Source of the DNA: Lingula anatina
Lineage: Eukaryota > Brachiopoda > Lingulata > Lingulida > Lingulidae
NCBI RefSeq assembly: GCF_001039355.2
Contig: NW_019775570.1
Span: forward strand, 123,200-187,199
Direction: 5' to 3'
DNA length: 64,000 nt
Shown: one piece after another, positions 13,301 through 27,187 of the stretch
How the letters are laid out: the number at the start of each line of letters is the position of its first letter
Numbering within the stretch: position 1 is the first letter of the stretch
Made by a program: the position numbers and the translations under genes
Notes under the pieces: model-generated
Databases searched by the model: none
What the model was told of the DNA's origin: nothing
Seen by the model: only the letters and a program-made list of their open reading frames with translations

Positions 13301-16180
13301 TTCCATAGTGTAAAGTGCCCCTAGTATTGAATTATTACTGTTTAAGGCTGTTTCATTAACTTAAGCGCGAAACATTCATTAAAAATATAAGGTGGGGGGT
13401 TGATTATTCTTAAGCGCAATTAATATATGAAAAATATCCATATTTCAGAGTAGTTTTATTGGCTCCCATGATTCCCCGTTGTCACGCATGAAAACTGGAG
13501 ACTCTTAGTGATATGACTACGGTAAAATGAAAAAATAAGTGAGTGAACCTCGGGGTCAAAAATACCAATTTGCGTGAAAAGAACCTCAATCATCCTTGTG
13601 TTGAGTTACTTTCAATTCCCAAGGCTTAGTTGTTGACACAGGCTTCAGTGAATTATTCATGCAGATTGGCTGATGGATGCATTTGTCCTGTTCCAGCATT
13701 ATGGATGCCACTCTGCCATGGTCATGCTCAGAACCCTAAGTTCCACAACTCAGGTTCTGTAGCTATGGAAACTGCATCCATTTGCCCATACGGCTATCTG
13801 TCCTTAGCATACATGTATGTACCCACCGTCCTTATATGATGGTTTGAGATCACAACCTTTGGAACACAGAATCCCTTAAAACTTAAGGTACTCGTGGATG
13901 AGTTTTCAAACGGGAATAACCTTGGTCTAGTTTTCGAGCTAGCATTTACGAAAAAAAAAAGCTTTCGACATATTCGCGTTACAATCATATAAAACTAAAC
14001 AGCCTCTCATAAAGGTGTTGGACGGATTCGTGAATAACATTAAACAGTAAATTTATCAATGTCACGAGTTTGAGGTCATGAAACTATGAGGTCAGATTAT
14101 GCTGTTCACCATTGGTAGTGAACGAGGGGTAAACGAGGGGTAATTTGAGAAAACGGCGCGTTTTCAATAATAAATTAAAATGATATTAATGTTGCCCATG
14201 ATTCTGGATAAAATCAACATGATTGAAACACGAACTCTAAACCTGGTCTTTCAGAGACGCGTTTTGCTTCAACACGCATAAAACTCTTAAATAACTGACA
14301 CAGCCGCAGAAATGACAGGCAAAACCGAAATTTCTCACCAAAGAATGTGTCAGTCGAAAAAGGGTCCACAGTTTATTGTCAGGAATATCTCTTTAAAACT
14401 TAGATTTAAATCCGTTTTCCGAATATATTTTTAAAGCCCACAAGGTCTGTCTATTTTCTTTTTTCAATAACTACTATTGGAGAACCCCCTTGCGCCACTT
14501 TATTATTTTGTTTGTGTGCCATTAAATTTTGAAAGATATCTTGACAACTACACTGGCCTCTGAATGGTTTCATCACAGATGGAGAAAAGTTCAGGACAAG
14601 AGAAAATATGGAACACTGTCATGAGTGTTGAACAGACTCAATTTGTTACAGGCAGTAATCGATTTAATAACGCTATTTTCCGGACAGCAATTTATAACGA
14701 ACGGTAATGCGTTAACATTTGCAAGAGTAGTTAATGGTTTAAAGGTACATATGAACCGAGCACCAGTAGAGCGTGGATTCCCAGTAACACATAAAAAACA
14801 CTTCTACTAGTTTTTTTATTCGACTCAAATAAAGTCGACATGGCAAAGGATAAACTGAATAAATCACTCTATCAGCCATAAAAGAGCTTTAGACTGCTCC
14901 TTTCTTTAAAATTTTGGTCAGAAATGTAACCTACTTACGTGACCTACCAGTACTTTTCTGCCCCATGTATATTCAGCATAGAAAGCTAGAAGAGAAATCC
15001 ATTCAAATATAATTTTTTTCGGGTAATACAATGTCTCTTGGAAATTCTCTTAGTTATATTCTTTAAAACTATATGCTGGCATTTGTTTGGGTTTTGTGAC
15101 AAAAAATTGACTTCGTATGCATCTTTAAGATGCTCTCACTCACCCACTCCTCTCTCTCTCTCTCTTATAGTGAATATAACGGCAAACAGTGACAGGTACA
15201 TTTTTTTTATACAACCAGCATACACAACATAATCATGCCCGTGGGGGAGGGATGGAGTGGAAGGACCTTAATTATTAATTTTGGCCTATTCTTTCTGAAT
15301 GGGGGAGGATATAGATTATCGACATGGGCAAAAGTAGACAATTTACATATGTTGACTTTGGTTTGATTAAAGTAAGACGGGTGATAATTTTTGCCGGCAA
15401 ATGTCCATCAGAAACATTAACATCTTTGCCGGCAAATAGTTAATTGGCTGGCAAATTTAGCCTAGGCAATTAAAGCATTAATTCACGAGGAAGAAAATTA
15501 GATTCCTGCAATATGTTTGGAAAGGAATTGGGTAATAATTATAGTTTTCAGATCATAAACCTTCTCCCACATTAAATTTTTAGCATAAGCCATAAAACAA
15601 TTTATTTTGGTCGATTTCCATCAAGTAATTGCCAAAGTTCGACTCTAATAAATGTAATTTTGGAGAATGTAAACTAGAGGCATTTTTTATAAACTTTTTA
15701 GATCCCACTCCTATTCCGTAATGAAATTGCATTTGAAACCACCAATCATTTAACAGTGGCCGAAATCCCCTTTCTCTCTCTAAATTCCACTTAATTAGAG
15801 CAATTGAATATTTATGATAACCGTGTATCAAGAAATAGAGATTTTCTTTTCGTTAGAGGATTCTTCCAATGTGATGTGTATGAGGCAGTGCAAAGTGAAG
15901 CTCAGAATGAAAGCCCTGGCATTCACAATTCTGTATGAAACGGTTTTGATCAACGGCCGTTACGGCAAACGCTCAGTTACATATTTCAACTAAAAATACA
16001 AGTTCAGAAAAAAGAATGGTGTAATGAAATAAAAATAATTAGGTGAATATAGTAATAAGACAATCCAACGCATCTTTAAAAAATTCAACAAATTATGATT
16101 ACAAAAAAATACTTTTGTTACCGTGAATAAATATAAGAACAATCAGGCAAATAAATATATATCATTTTCGCCGCTTTCAG
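9524..16180. other. Non-coding stretch with simple repeats and one MITE fragment
   Basis: No coding exon with convincing borders was found on either strand. The stretch holds a poly-A run at about 10302-10340 and a MITE fragment at 11652-11790. A short CCCTAA-like phrase near 10967 is too brief to be telomeric. The open frames here lack codon bias, domains and splice context. Confidence 0.45.
11652..11790. mobile_element. Degenerate fragment of the MITE family
   Basis: After a TTA (11649-11651) comes GGGACCATTCCCAGACCC, then GATCTAACTCCGAGGGGATCC and CTAAATTGCT. These resemble unit 2 of the element pair at 3331-3800, in the same order. Only the left part is recognisable, and the right terminus was not found. 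Confidence 0.4.
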
Positions 16181-16359
16181 TTATGGTGGCAAACGTAAGT
16201 GGCCGCTTTTACTCGACTGATGATGAGGACGAGCTGTTGCCGTACAGAGACACGCGTCCTTACCCAGTGGTAGCGGACTGGGGCCAGGTCGAGAAACGCC
16301 GCCTGTGTCCCCGGATGTATGTGTACGACCCGGTCCGAGGCTGCAGGTTTTCATTGGAA
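16181..16359 (+). CDS. Candidate orphan coding exon, unknown protein
   Basis: I do not recognise this protein. A pyrimidine-rich tract ending in CTTTCAG at 16180 is followed two bases later by an ATG at 16183. An open frame of 59 codons then runs to a strong donor, GAA|GTAAGT, at 16360, giving a phase-0 exit. The exon is clearly richer in G+C than the surrounding DNA. The peptide has an acidic run (STDDEDELL), then RPYPVVADWG, and ends with a CPRMYVYDPVRGC segment that vaguely recalls cysteine-bounded loops of secreted peptides or chitin-binding domains; that similarity is too weak to name. No signal peptide is visible. A possible partner acceptor at 16976 would add about 12 codons before a stop. 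It could be a first coding exon or an internal exon of a gene whose other parts I cannot place. Confidence 0.4.
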
Positions 16360-17491
16360 GTAAGTGTGAGCCTGAAAATGAAGTCATTGTCTATGCATTT
16401 TTAAAAGAATAACAAATACAAAGGGTGAACTTTTAAAAACCAGTTGGCATGCAAGTGATGCCCATTCTGAATATACAGTTCGCAGATCTTAGCCACAACT
16501 GAACGAGTATGTGCACTGAACGCTTCTAGTTAATACACTGTTCGAAGACTGACTCCTCGTGCAATAAAGACATGGCCAAATCCTCTACTTCTGTAAAACC
16601 CTGCCCAGAACATGAGAAACTCTAAACCCCGCTACCAAGAACTAGTTTTGGGGATGGGATATAACCTATGTTGGCCTCTTTATCTAATTTTGTGTGGAAC
16701 ATATCTGGAACCGCCATTTGGCTTTTACCAATGTGAAACCCCCTTTCAGAAACTATCAGGACCTCTTTTTAAACTTTTTTTGCATGGAACGGTAAATGAA
16801 ATTGCCAATATGAATCACCAAACGAAAGTGCAGACCTACAAACTTCGCCCATTATAAATGAATCAGGCCCGTTTCATAAAAAATTCTAAAACCTTTGCTA
16901 CCAACGACCACAAAGAATCTAAATGTTTGGTTAGCATGAACGTGTTAGTAACAAAGCTCAATCACATTCATTACAGGCAATCCGAAACCGTTACAAGAGG
17001 AGCACGAAGAAGTAGACAGAACATCGGCAAATCAGATAAACAAACGCCGGCCAGTCTTTGAGTGGACTTCTGCTAACACATCGACCTCCGATTAGTCTCC
17101 CATTTCCAGAATGTCTTGGCAACTGGTGCTTGCGTGTTAGATAACGACTCTCGTAGCGTTGAATCAAGGACTTACGACGTATCGGTGACCATTGATTACA
17201 CATTGAACTGACTCCATTCAGCGTTTTTAGTTTGTATTCTCATTTTGAGCATGCCGATTGAGAGGATATTCGTAACAATCCATTTTCTGTTTGAATGTTG
17301 TCTGTCGACATTGATAGTTGCGTTTTATATTATGACCCTTCTTCTTGACATAACATGCTGACAACTGATCTTCAACCCACAAGGGATCTAAGTAGTACTA
17401 AGTAGAAGTAATTATACATACATGTAACAAGACATCACATCTAGTATATGTTGTTGTTGTTCTTGCCCTGTACAACAAGGGAAATTGGACT

Positions 17492-17527
<36 letters not shown>

Positions 17528-18282
17528 CGCAGTTTACAAGTGGAACGATTTGATTTGTAGTAGCGTGTGTCCATGGTTCAGCCACAATTTTGGTTTATGT
17601 TGTATCTTCCTAGACAACAATAGCCACGTTTACTTGGAACTAACGTTGCTTTTATTGGCTTTTGCAAACTTCCTGTAATTTCATTGCATGACAAAGTTTG
17701 ATATTTTTCATTTTAAAACAGAAAAGCGATTGACTCCATATTGATTATATATTTGATGTGCACAGGGACACTCTTTGCTGATATACCCATTACTATATAC
17801 TGCACAGTGTGTTATCTTTATCTTTACACGAATTGGAATTAGAACTTTAATTTGCTTGAAAGGTATATTCATACATATAATATTTATTGCATATTTTGCT
17901 AGCAAACCATTGGTTGATAAGTCAATAGCAGACAATGTTTAACTTATTATAAATTTATAAAGCGCATGTTGTTCAACTATTTTGTATTCCAATAGTGCAC
18001 CACCTGTGTAGAGGTTTGTCAACAGTTAAGAGATAATGCTAGAAGAAAATTGTCTATGTTTCTCCTTTGTTTCCATGCACTCTTTTACTTTACCAAAGCA
18101 GAAAACAACTTGAGAGAATACAATATGGTTGACACTTAACTTGACAATTACCTATCTTTAAGAGACCCTTGGCATCCATGACATTCATTCGTATTATGGT
18201 ATATGGAGGAACGTGTGGCATTTGGTGTATCCACCACCAAGGTCACAGAGCGAAAATTTCATTGGAGAATTTTTGTCCAAAA

Positions 18283-18311
18283 TGACGTCATCATTTAGGC
18301 ACCTGACGTCA
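18283..18311. promoter_or_regulatory. Two palindromic CRE sites 21 bp apart
   Basis: TGACGTCA occurs at 18283-18290 and again at 18304-18311, each followed by TCAT. The 21-bp spacing is two helical turns, so bound CREB/ATF dimers would lie on the same face of DNA. No gene start is evident next to it, so a regulatory role is inference. Confidence 0.3.
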
Positions 18312-19521
18312 TCATGTACGCCTCTGGTAGACAGCACGTTTGATGTATACATTTGTGAAAAAAAAATCAAGGTGTCCTCACTTACAGTAATTTGTCTTTG
18401 TCTTAGAGCAGATACGTTGTACCGAAGAATTTGACACGGCGTTTGATACTTATGAATTAGCAATTTATAGTTTACTGGGCAGTGTTTTATTTCATTGTCA
18501 GCTACCCTCTTGGGTTTCCACCAATGTTAACGGCATATGCATGTATATGCTGATTACAGAGTTTAATATCCCAGCAAACTTTGAAACTGGTTGATGAATT
18601 TTGGGTGTTTTGTAGTTCTATTACTACGTGTAGGCTACTAAGCCAATTAAATGTTTAAACAGCTAACTACTTATCTTAACATGTATGACGCATTATAAAG
18701 GAAATTTAATAAAGAAACATTTAACGAATTCAGGGCAATAGGGTTTACCCGTACTTAAGCAAAGGAACAAACTGATTATCAAAATAAAGGATTAGAAAAG
18801 GTTGCAGTGTTGACGTACATGTAATTTGGTCGTTTTAGGACAATACGAACTTCCCTGAGAATATTAAAATTTCATTGGTTGCACTGGAATCATATCAATT
18901 AATCACTCGAAGTTAGAGTAAAACAGATTTTATTTAGGACCATGAAACCAAATATTTTAGGGGTTACAATGTCAAATGTCATTCTTTAGACCTTACCATT
19001 TATAAAATTAATATTGTAACATGTCAGGTGACACACAATAAAAAGTAAATCTCTGCATATTCTGTACTTGTACAATATAATTACCATTTTCGTAGACAAA
19101 TTTCATCACAAAGCACTTTACGAACAGTAAGAGCCATAATTCAAAGTCGGATAGGTAAGTAATAAACCCATGGGGAAACGACCACTAACGGTCGATGGTA
19201 CCGTAAATCATTATCAAATATCTCTAAACATAAATCATTTAAGGCAAGTAATAAGTTTGTAATAAAAGTATTCATCGAAAATAATGACAGAGGCGACTCG
19301 GTTGAATTAGTGAAGTCGAGGTTGGTGAATCATTCTGTAAACAACAACACAGCTGTAATGTACAAAGGCGACCTAATTAGTGTCATCCGATGATAGTCAT
19401 CTTTCGGTACAATGGGCAATTATGTCCTATTTGTAATTGAATCACAGGCCACAATTGGTACATTTGACAAATTAGTTATCCAATCACGGTCAGTAATGGA
19501 CAATTATGACCTATTAATTAG

Positions 19522-19570
19522 CCAATGACAAACTCTAACGACCCATCACGCTACACGCTGTTGCTATAAA
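19522..19570 (+). promoter_or_regulatory. Weak promoter-like CCAAT/TATA pair
   Basis: CCAAT at 19522-19526 is followed by TATAAA at 19565-19570, the order and spacing of a simple polymerase II promoter on the plus strand. More CCAAT-like motifs lie just upstream. No downstream gene was identified, so this may be chance in AT-rich DNA. Confidence 0.15.
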
Positions 19571-21895
19571 TGTCATTTTCTCGACATCTACAGTCTCAAA
19601 AAGACTGTGTTTGTGTCATTCCTGGTGTATGTCGTTGTTTGTTTTATACAGTACCACTATATTCAAACAAAAAGGGATACACTTGACTCTCCTGTTATAA
19701 TGACATATATAAAGAAACATTTCCATTGGCCACAAAATATGTTCTGTCACAAGTTACACTTTCGTTTATGGTATAAAGTTTCTGTTTGCCAAAGGTAAAA
19801 TGGTAAAATAATCGGGACTGCTTCAGCACCTTCACAATATGAGCATTTAATTCCAATACAAACGCTGCGTTGTTTTAACTATTGTATAAAGCAGTTCCTA
19901 ATTTTTGCCGCTACATGTACAATCTTTAACCTTTCCATTGCCAGATAAACTGCCTTACAGAAGTATGACCATTCAAAGGGAACGCATTACTAGTTGACCC
20001 CGTTGGTTGATTCAGTGAATTAAACACAAGCCATTAATTGTAGCCATAGTAAAAGTACTATTGGTTCTTTAGTGTACCAGGAGAGTTGTTATTGTGATTT
20101 GGTCGCTCCTCAGTGACTTCATGTAGAATGGCAAGTGGTAGTTAGTAGATGTACTTGCCTAATGAATAAAGCGGTAATGGTCATTTCTTTCAAACTATAA
20201 CCTTGGGATTAATCTTTGACCATTAATTGAGTCTCCCAGCAGTCCATAATCGATTCCAAAACTTAATTTTACTTACTATAGGAGCTAAACCCCATAAGTG
20301 GGGACTGTTGCTATAATTTGGGATACGGGAATAATCATGGTGTAGATGATGTCCATTCGTATTGTATTGTAATCGTATTTCGGTGCATTACACTGCATGG
20401 CTTAATGTGAACTTTATTGTTTTCATTAATTTTTGTACGTTCACCCTGTTCAAAGTACATTTGCATAAGATATGTCACCATCAGGGCGTTTTTTCTTTGT
20501 CTCTGTTTTATTATCATTAGGAACATTTTCTTAACGTTCAAAACACCCTCTAGCAGTTAAAGGCCGGGGCGCACCGTTTCCTTTCTTTTTAAGGAGCAAT
20601 AGGCAGAACGGTGTTTTGCGACTCTGTTATTGCGAAATTGTAAAAGAATGCATTTTGACCTAAGTTTCAAATGTATCAAACTACTCAAAAAGTTTGTAAC
20701 AGATACATAAACACAAGAAGGAAACAAACAGGCAAATCTTATTCGCTTAGGAAGACTGGAGTACAATGAAAATGACACTTCTACAATTACGTGACAAAGA
20801 CGTCGTCAGAGTTGGAATCTTTCAAGGACCAAATCATTCTGTACATTGAACGTACTTACAGAAGAGGTTTTGTTCTGCTAGAAAAAACATAGTTCTTCGC
20901 ATAAGGCATATTAATAACAAAATGCACTAATGAAATCAACGGTTTTATTCAACGATTTCCTTACCGCAGAATGATCAGAGAGATCAAAATTTTCATGGGC
21001 ATAAGATCAGTGTGATAAACAATATAAATGTACTATCATTCACAATGAGGACAAATAAGAGATTCTAACAAGCAAGAAAGGGAAAAAAAACCCTGGAAAT
21101 GGTTTCAGCTGTTCATTTGTTTGCAGTTTTGTCACCTAGTTCATCCCTGGTGTTAACTGCTGTCTTTGAAATAATGTAGCAGAGAAACCATATCTAGAAT
21201 ATTATCTATGCAGATGATAAAGACAAACTCAACAAAAAGTACAAACGTAAACAACACAAAGTACTGATGCAAAAAGAGATTCACATTCTATCACTTTTTT
21301 TTAACGCAACATTTGCCATTACGACCAAAACCGGCGTGTTTGGAACCCTAACTCCGGCGTTGTATACAGTATTAGCAAGACCGTGTGAACACAGCTGCAT
21401 ATTCATGTTGGTCTAAATGACCTAATTTTACTTGACCTACTTAGAAGTACAGCGAAACCAATTGGTTTTCTAACTTGTTCGGTTAATAAGAAAAAAAAAT
21501 ACTCTCTTGAAATCCAAGCATGATTAGGACATAATGTAATCAAAACATTCAAATATAATAAACATTATATATACCATATTTGAAGTGATTAATGTAACAA
21601 TTCTTACGTATAACAGATTTCCTTTACTCAGCTGCCCTTTTCTTTATAGAAACGATTTAAGTTTTAAAACACAAAAAGATATATAATAATGAAAAAATAG
21701 GAAAAAATACATATAAGCATAAATCTAGCAAACCCAGTGCTCTCTAACTGGGACAACAAATGGCAATTTCTGATGGTGCTCTAATAAAGCTGGAGTTATA
21801 ACTACATTGCATCTAACTGGAAAAAAATATATCCTCTACCAATAACCAGATGTAAGTTTGCTGAAATTGTGATCTCAACAACTGGTAAAATTACC

Positions 21896-22036
21896 GCAGT
21901 TAGTAGTGAACAGCAGTTCAAAACAAAACAAAATTATAAGTGCTGAAAACTTACTGATATATCAATGCAGTTAGTAGTGAACAGTAGTTCAAATTAAACA
22001 AAATTATGAGTGCTGAAAACTTACTGCTATTTCAAC
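21896..22036. repeat. Two-copy tandem repeat, about 71 bp
   Basis: Two adjacent segments each begin GCAGTTAGTAGTGAACAG and end near GCTGAAAACTTACTG, with an offset of 71 bp and a few substitutions. No coding potential. Confidence 0.7.
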
Positions 22037-24329
22037 TTGCATAAAAATCAGGAAGACCAAAAGTACCAGGTGCCCCCCCCCCCCAAAAAAAAAAAAAAAA
22101 AGTAAATGTGCAAATTAATACACAGGCACATATATGAAAATAAATGCAGTTATACTGGGGCAAAACAATACTTCGGATTCTAATATAACAATGGGTATAC
22201 CGTAATCCCTCCAGAATATTTCTGGGTCACCCTGTATAAATATAGAGAGATGGATGTATAAAGTAACAAACAAACAAAACTTAACTTTTGGCTAGGAGCG
22301 CAAAAAGACGTACTTAAACTCTCTCCTTTCCTTATCTATCTAAAGAAAATTTGCCTTGAACCACTACTGTGACAAATGTCAAAGGTCATTTTAAGGTCAA
22401 TAATGTCAGGTGACCTGGCGCCATTCTGAATTTGCTCAGGTTTTGGTGAATAAAAGAGCATACAGTGTGGGAATTAAGAGTTATGGCAATAACATATATG
22501 AGAAAGACTAGTCAAGAGTATACACAGCAAAACAATCATAAATATAGCTGCAAAACAGGTTTTTCAATATCTAAAATTGACTGTATAAAAATTCTACAGA
22601 GTATACAAACATGTATATAGACAAGGGTATCTACTCTAAATTCTACCCCCATACATTTGCATTGATTTTTTTAAACATAGTAATAAATATATAGAATAAA
22701 TATCTTCCATATAATAGACAGGCATGCAAGAGGTTGATACTGCCACCTTCTTATTGTCTTTAGGAATTTGTTCTTTGCCTATAATTCTTATTTTTGTAGC
22801 AATATAAAATATGACTCAAGTGAATAGCTATTTGTGCCAGTAAACAAGCATCTTATGTATAAATGCTCTTTGAAAAATATTTCAGTTGACATTTGTTATA
22901 AAATACTTCCCCACTGTCAGAGTCCACATCTGAGATCTCTCTCCTAACTAGGAATCTTTCTGGAAACTGGTATCCCAGAAAGACATGCTCAATACGAAAT
23001 AGCATGCTAATTACATAATGGTAATAATTGTAAGACTGGCTAGTACTGTAAGTACAAAAACAATTATATTTAGTTTTTGTTGAAGTTTTCTAGCCCTTAA
23101 ATTCCATCCCCATTGACCATCACATCTTCAGCAAATTTCTTGTCTTTATAATTTCATTCTTGGCATGAAGCATTATAAAACTTCATTTTGTTGAATTCAT
23201 TTTCTTCTCAAACATGGCATTTTTAGGTTATGGTGCATCTACCCTACAATCAAGTCACATAATAAATAAATAACTAAATAAATAAATTGATAAATAAATA
23301 AATAACAAATAAAGAAAGAAATAACATGTTGTCTATTTTTTTTCCATGCTCATGATCTATTTAGGTCAAACTGACCAAAAACGCCTCACTGATCGCCTGA
23401 CACAAAAATAGTGGACACAATATCTACTACCTTCCAGGCAAAGGACCAAGTGCAAACTAACTGAACCATGAGGAATAATTATTGCGGCCACACATAGGAG
23501 ACCGTGAGTGTGTACATAATAATAAATATTTCACAAGTAACGATAGGGCTATGCACTGTAATGGACTTTCTTTTGATCCCAGGAGCACAGAATCATTCAA
23601 CCAAAAATTAGTGCTTCAGAAGTCCTGTTACTATATTGTATTGGTGGTCATCTCTGAAAGGAATAGGCAAAGCACTGACCACCACTTCCCTATAACTACA
23701 CTGTATGGGGGAGACCATTATAGTAATATTCAATTTTTAAGGCTTCATGAAATGTGCACTCCTACAGCATCCATTTTCTTTATTAAATCCCAATGGCGGT
23801 CTGTAGAGTAGAAGCACTTATACCTGGCCATCCCCACACACTGTAATTTGTGACTTCCCCACAGTTTCTCTTATGAGTCACTGATAACAAAGTCCATGCT
23901 AGCCTGAGGAGGTCTATATGTGCAGTACATATTTTATACAGTGGAAAGGTCTCTGAATATGAGCAGCAAACTCTAAACATGTCATAAACTGATGAAGGGT
24001 ACTGTCCACAATGGCCCCTTTTGTCAATGCTTCCCACTGTTCTAAAAGTCACTGACAGTGAAGTCCCTTCAAAAATGTGCCACTGTCATGTCATAGTACT
24101 GTCACTATTGGACACTGACAGTACTGTCAAAAATGTCTCACTGGGCTTTGTTTCTTTTTCTGCTACCATGGTAACTACTGGCTGCACTTTCACTACTAAT
24201 GTTCCATTATTCCATAATGAAACCACTACACAATAACAGTACCATTACTGTCACTGTGTTCCACTGTCTGGTAATGCTACTGCTGCACAATGACAGTGTT
24301 GTTGCTGATAAAGTGTCCTAGTTTCCACA
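22037..24329. other. Non-coding AT-rich stretch, includes probable 3' UTR of the transporter
   Basis: This region lies downstream of the minus-strand transporter stop at 24330. No open frame in it looks like a gene. A minus-strand AATAAA (plus-strand TTTATT at 23779-23784), about 550 nt past the stop, is a plausible but unproven polyadenylation signal. A C/A homopolymer junction at about 22073-22100 and an (AAAT)n-like tract near 23262-23315 are simple repeats. Confidence 0.4.
24046..24298. repeat. Cluster of short ACTGTCA/TGACAGT motifs
   Basis: About seven occurrences of ACTGTC or GACAGT lie within 250 bp (near 24051, 24081, 24101, 24114, 24122, 24247 and 24290), in both orientations. The cluster falls in the presumed 3' UTR of the minus-strand transporter, where neighbouring inverted copies could pair in RNA. 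It may simply be a degenerate satellite. Confidence 0.4.
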
Positions 24330-27142
24330 CTATAAAGTCACAATTGTAACGTTGACGGTGCTGTTAGCTATACTGCTGAAGTTTGCAGCCAGGGTGCCAT
24401 TGAGACACACGTTACTGACATCCACTGGAGTCAGAAAGCCTGAAAAGAAACAGAAAAGGTCGTCAGAAAGTGATAATCCCTGTCTTTTCTGCTTTTGAAA
24501 AAGTTATATAAGTGGTAAATATCAATAAAATAAAATATCGATTGACTTGGCTCATGGAATATCTTGTAATACTTGTAAAAGTGAAAATATCCGTTTTGCT
24601 CCAACACTGCATGTTATACAAAAATGCCAATCTTTAAATATTTTGTTGAAAAAAATCTGTTTTCTCATTAAAAGAAAGATAAAAAACATCAAAAATCAAA
24701 GATGTAGCATAAATAAAGTAAACATATTTAAGAAAAAGCCTCATCTGTTATACTGACTTGACATTTATTGGTACATTTATTACGTATATATGCCCTTTAA
24801 GTACACAATGGTTAAATGAAAGAAAGAAAGAAAACAACAACTGAAGCTTTCAGACTTGGCTGAGACTGATATCTGATAATGCAATGTCAGCTATGAAATA
24901 ATGGAGCTGGTAAAAAATAGCAAAAAAAAAAAAAAAAAAATCTTAACCTTTTTTTCTATTCTCTTGCAGATATGTCCCCACTTAAATTAAGTGACCTAGT
25001 GGTGTACATAGTGATGGTACCAGTTTGGCTTTTTCTGACAAGTTTATATCAAAAGTGCCGCAATTTTCCCCTCGAGGCTGGGTTAAATAACAGAAGTGGC
25101 AACACAGTTCAACAAAGTGGGTATAACTGGATTACACAATATTTCGAAATAACTCCAATTCCCAGTCAGCCATGTGTGTTTACAACTTACTTATAAGCTA
25201 CCACTTTACTTAATTGTATATTGTGTTCAAATCTCCACTGGGCAAACAGGCAATACACTCAACCACAACTGCATCATAGCATACTTCCAATTAAGTTTCT
25301 TGTCTATAAATCTGTCCAAACAAACACAGTATAAGAACGTTTTTTTCCCCAAAATTCCTTATATATCAGGTCACAGACCATTTGTTGTCATCAGACTAAC
25401 TGCTGTTAACTTGTGCAGATGTGACCTAGTGCTGGGCTGGCAACTTGTCTACAAACTTGCTGATCTAATGAGGTCAGACACTGCAAACCAGGGAACTGTT
25501 TCATTGTATGTCTAAACAGGTCCAAGTGAATTTCATCAGGAAAATTGCCACCTATTGAAAATCATGTCATACGCTTATTAGACATCCATTTTGTTTGCTC
25601 AGCACATCCCCTTTGAAGAGCTGTCAACCACTTTCCATCAACTTAATGTTCTTTACACTCTGATTCCCCTATTAATTCCACTTTCTTTTTTAATATCCCT
25701 GCTACTCAATATCTATAAAGACAGTTATCTTTCTTCTCCAACAGTTAGTAAACTAACCGCTGACAGCCAAAGCAGACTTGAATATTGAAATAGAGGTTCA
25801 TTCAAGGTTTTAAAGCAATGACATATGTTTTTTTTTTTATTTATTCATGATATTGACACTCAAATCCAAGTAAATCTACATGCTAGTAAGATAGGAAGAA
25901 TGTCTGAAACAATGGAAATCAGCACTGAAACTGACTAAAATATGCATAAATTTTTAGAATTCATGTTCAGAATCTCACAAATCAAGAAGGCCATAGAAGT
26001 TAAAGTAACCCTTAGCAAAACATTGTCATTGGCAAATATCTGACTAGAATCTACAGCAACATATGGTTATTACACACATTTCAACTCACTTATCTAATTT
26101 ATCTTTTCATTTTTCAATTCATTAAGTCAAGAAAATTATATATATATATGACAAGAACCAAAATAATGAAATAATGAGGTAATTTTACATATTATTTCAA
26201 ATAATCATTCAAAAATTACTGGAACAGATGAAATGGTATTAAAGTTGATTCTGTGAGAAGTTGCTAAGCATAACATGAATCTAAACGTGCAGTAATTATG
26301 AAAAAAGCTAAGTAGCTTTAATGATGACAACAGGTGAATTTTTCTCTCAGTCAGCAGATCAGGGGAAGGCCACCTGAACTTATGCTAACCTACCTAAAGG
26401 CGTAAAACTCACCACCACTGTAAAGAAGTCCTCTCCTCTAAGACCCCATTTCCAGAGATAAGATCGATCTACTTTAGATCGACCTAACTCCCTGGGGGTT
26501 CACGCTAAATAGCTGTCAGCCGAGCGGGCACGAAAGTTAATTACACCCTTACAGCTTGTAGTAGGTGGGACGGACATTTAAGCCGGATTATCTGACAGTA
26601 ATCTAGTGAGACTCCCCGCGGGGATAGATCTATCATAAAGCTCTGGGAAAACAGTCTAAGTGTGTTTGTTGTGATACTAGATGACTCCCAATATACATGT
26701 GAACATTCGAATATCGTAAAATTAGCGACAAATCCACCAAATGTGTTTGGTGTGACAAAAGCTCAACCAGCACAATCACAAGCCAGAAATACAATCTCAA
26801 GACCAAATCACAAGCTATAATGATCTTAAATCATCTTGTGTTAGGTGTGCTGAGAGAGCTCAACCAGCACAATCACTCACCAGCTATACAAGCAGTCATC
26901 AGAGTGGCCACTGTTCCAGCAATCAGCGCTCTCACAGCTATCTTGGCCAGGTCCCCTTTCCTAGAGGGCGCCATGGGGCCTATCCCGCCCAGCTGTATAC
27001 CAATGGAGCTGAGGTTAGCAAACCCACAGAGAGCATATGTGGCAATGACTTCTGAACGTACCTGAAATGAGAGGTAGTAGTATTATCAAAACTGATTTAA
27101 TCTCATTACTGAAAGAAAATACCTAGGTAATTGTAAAATAGC

Positions 27143-27187
<45 letters not shown>

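Larger units (their letters stand above)
16360..21895. other. Non-coding stretch between orphan exon and transporter gene
   Basis: Nothing beyond the small sites listed separately is supportable here. There is a poly-T run at about 17491-17524, and open frames without splice context or recognisable domains. Parts of this region may be introns or UTR of the gene owning the exon at 16181, but the sequence alone does not show it. Confidence 0.4.
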
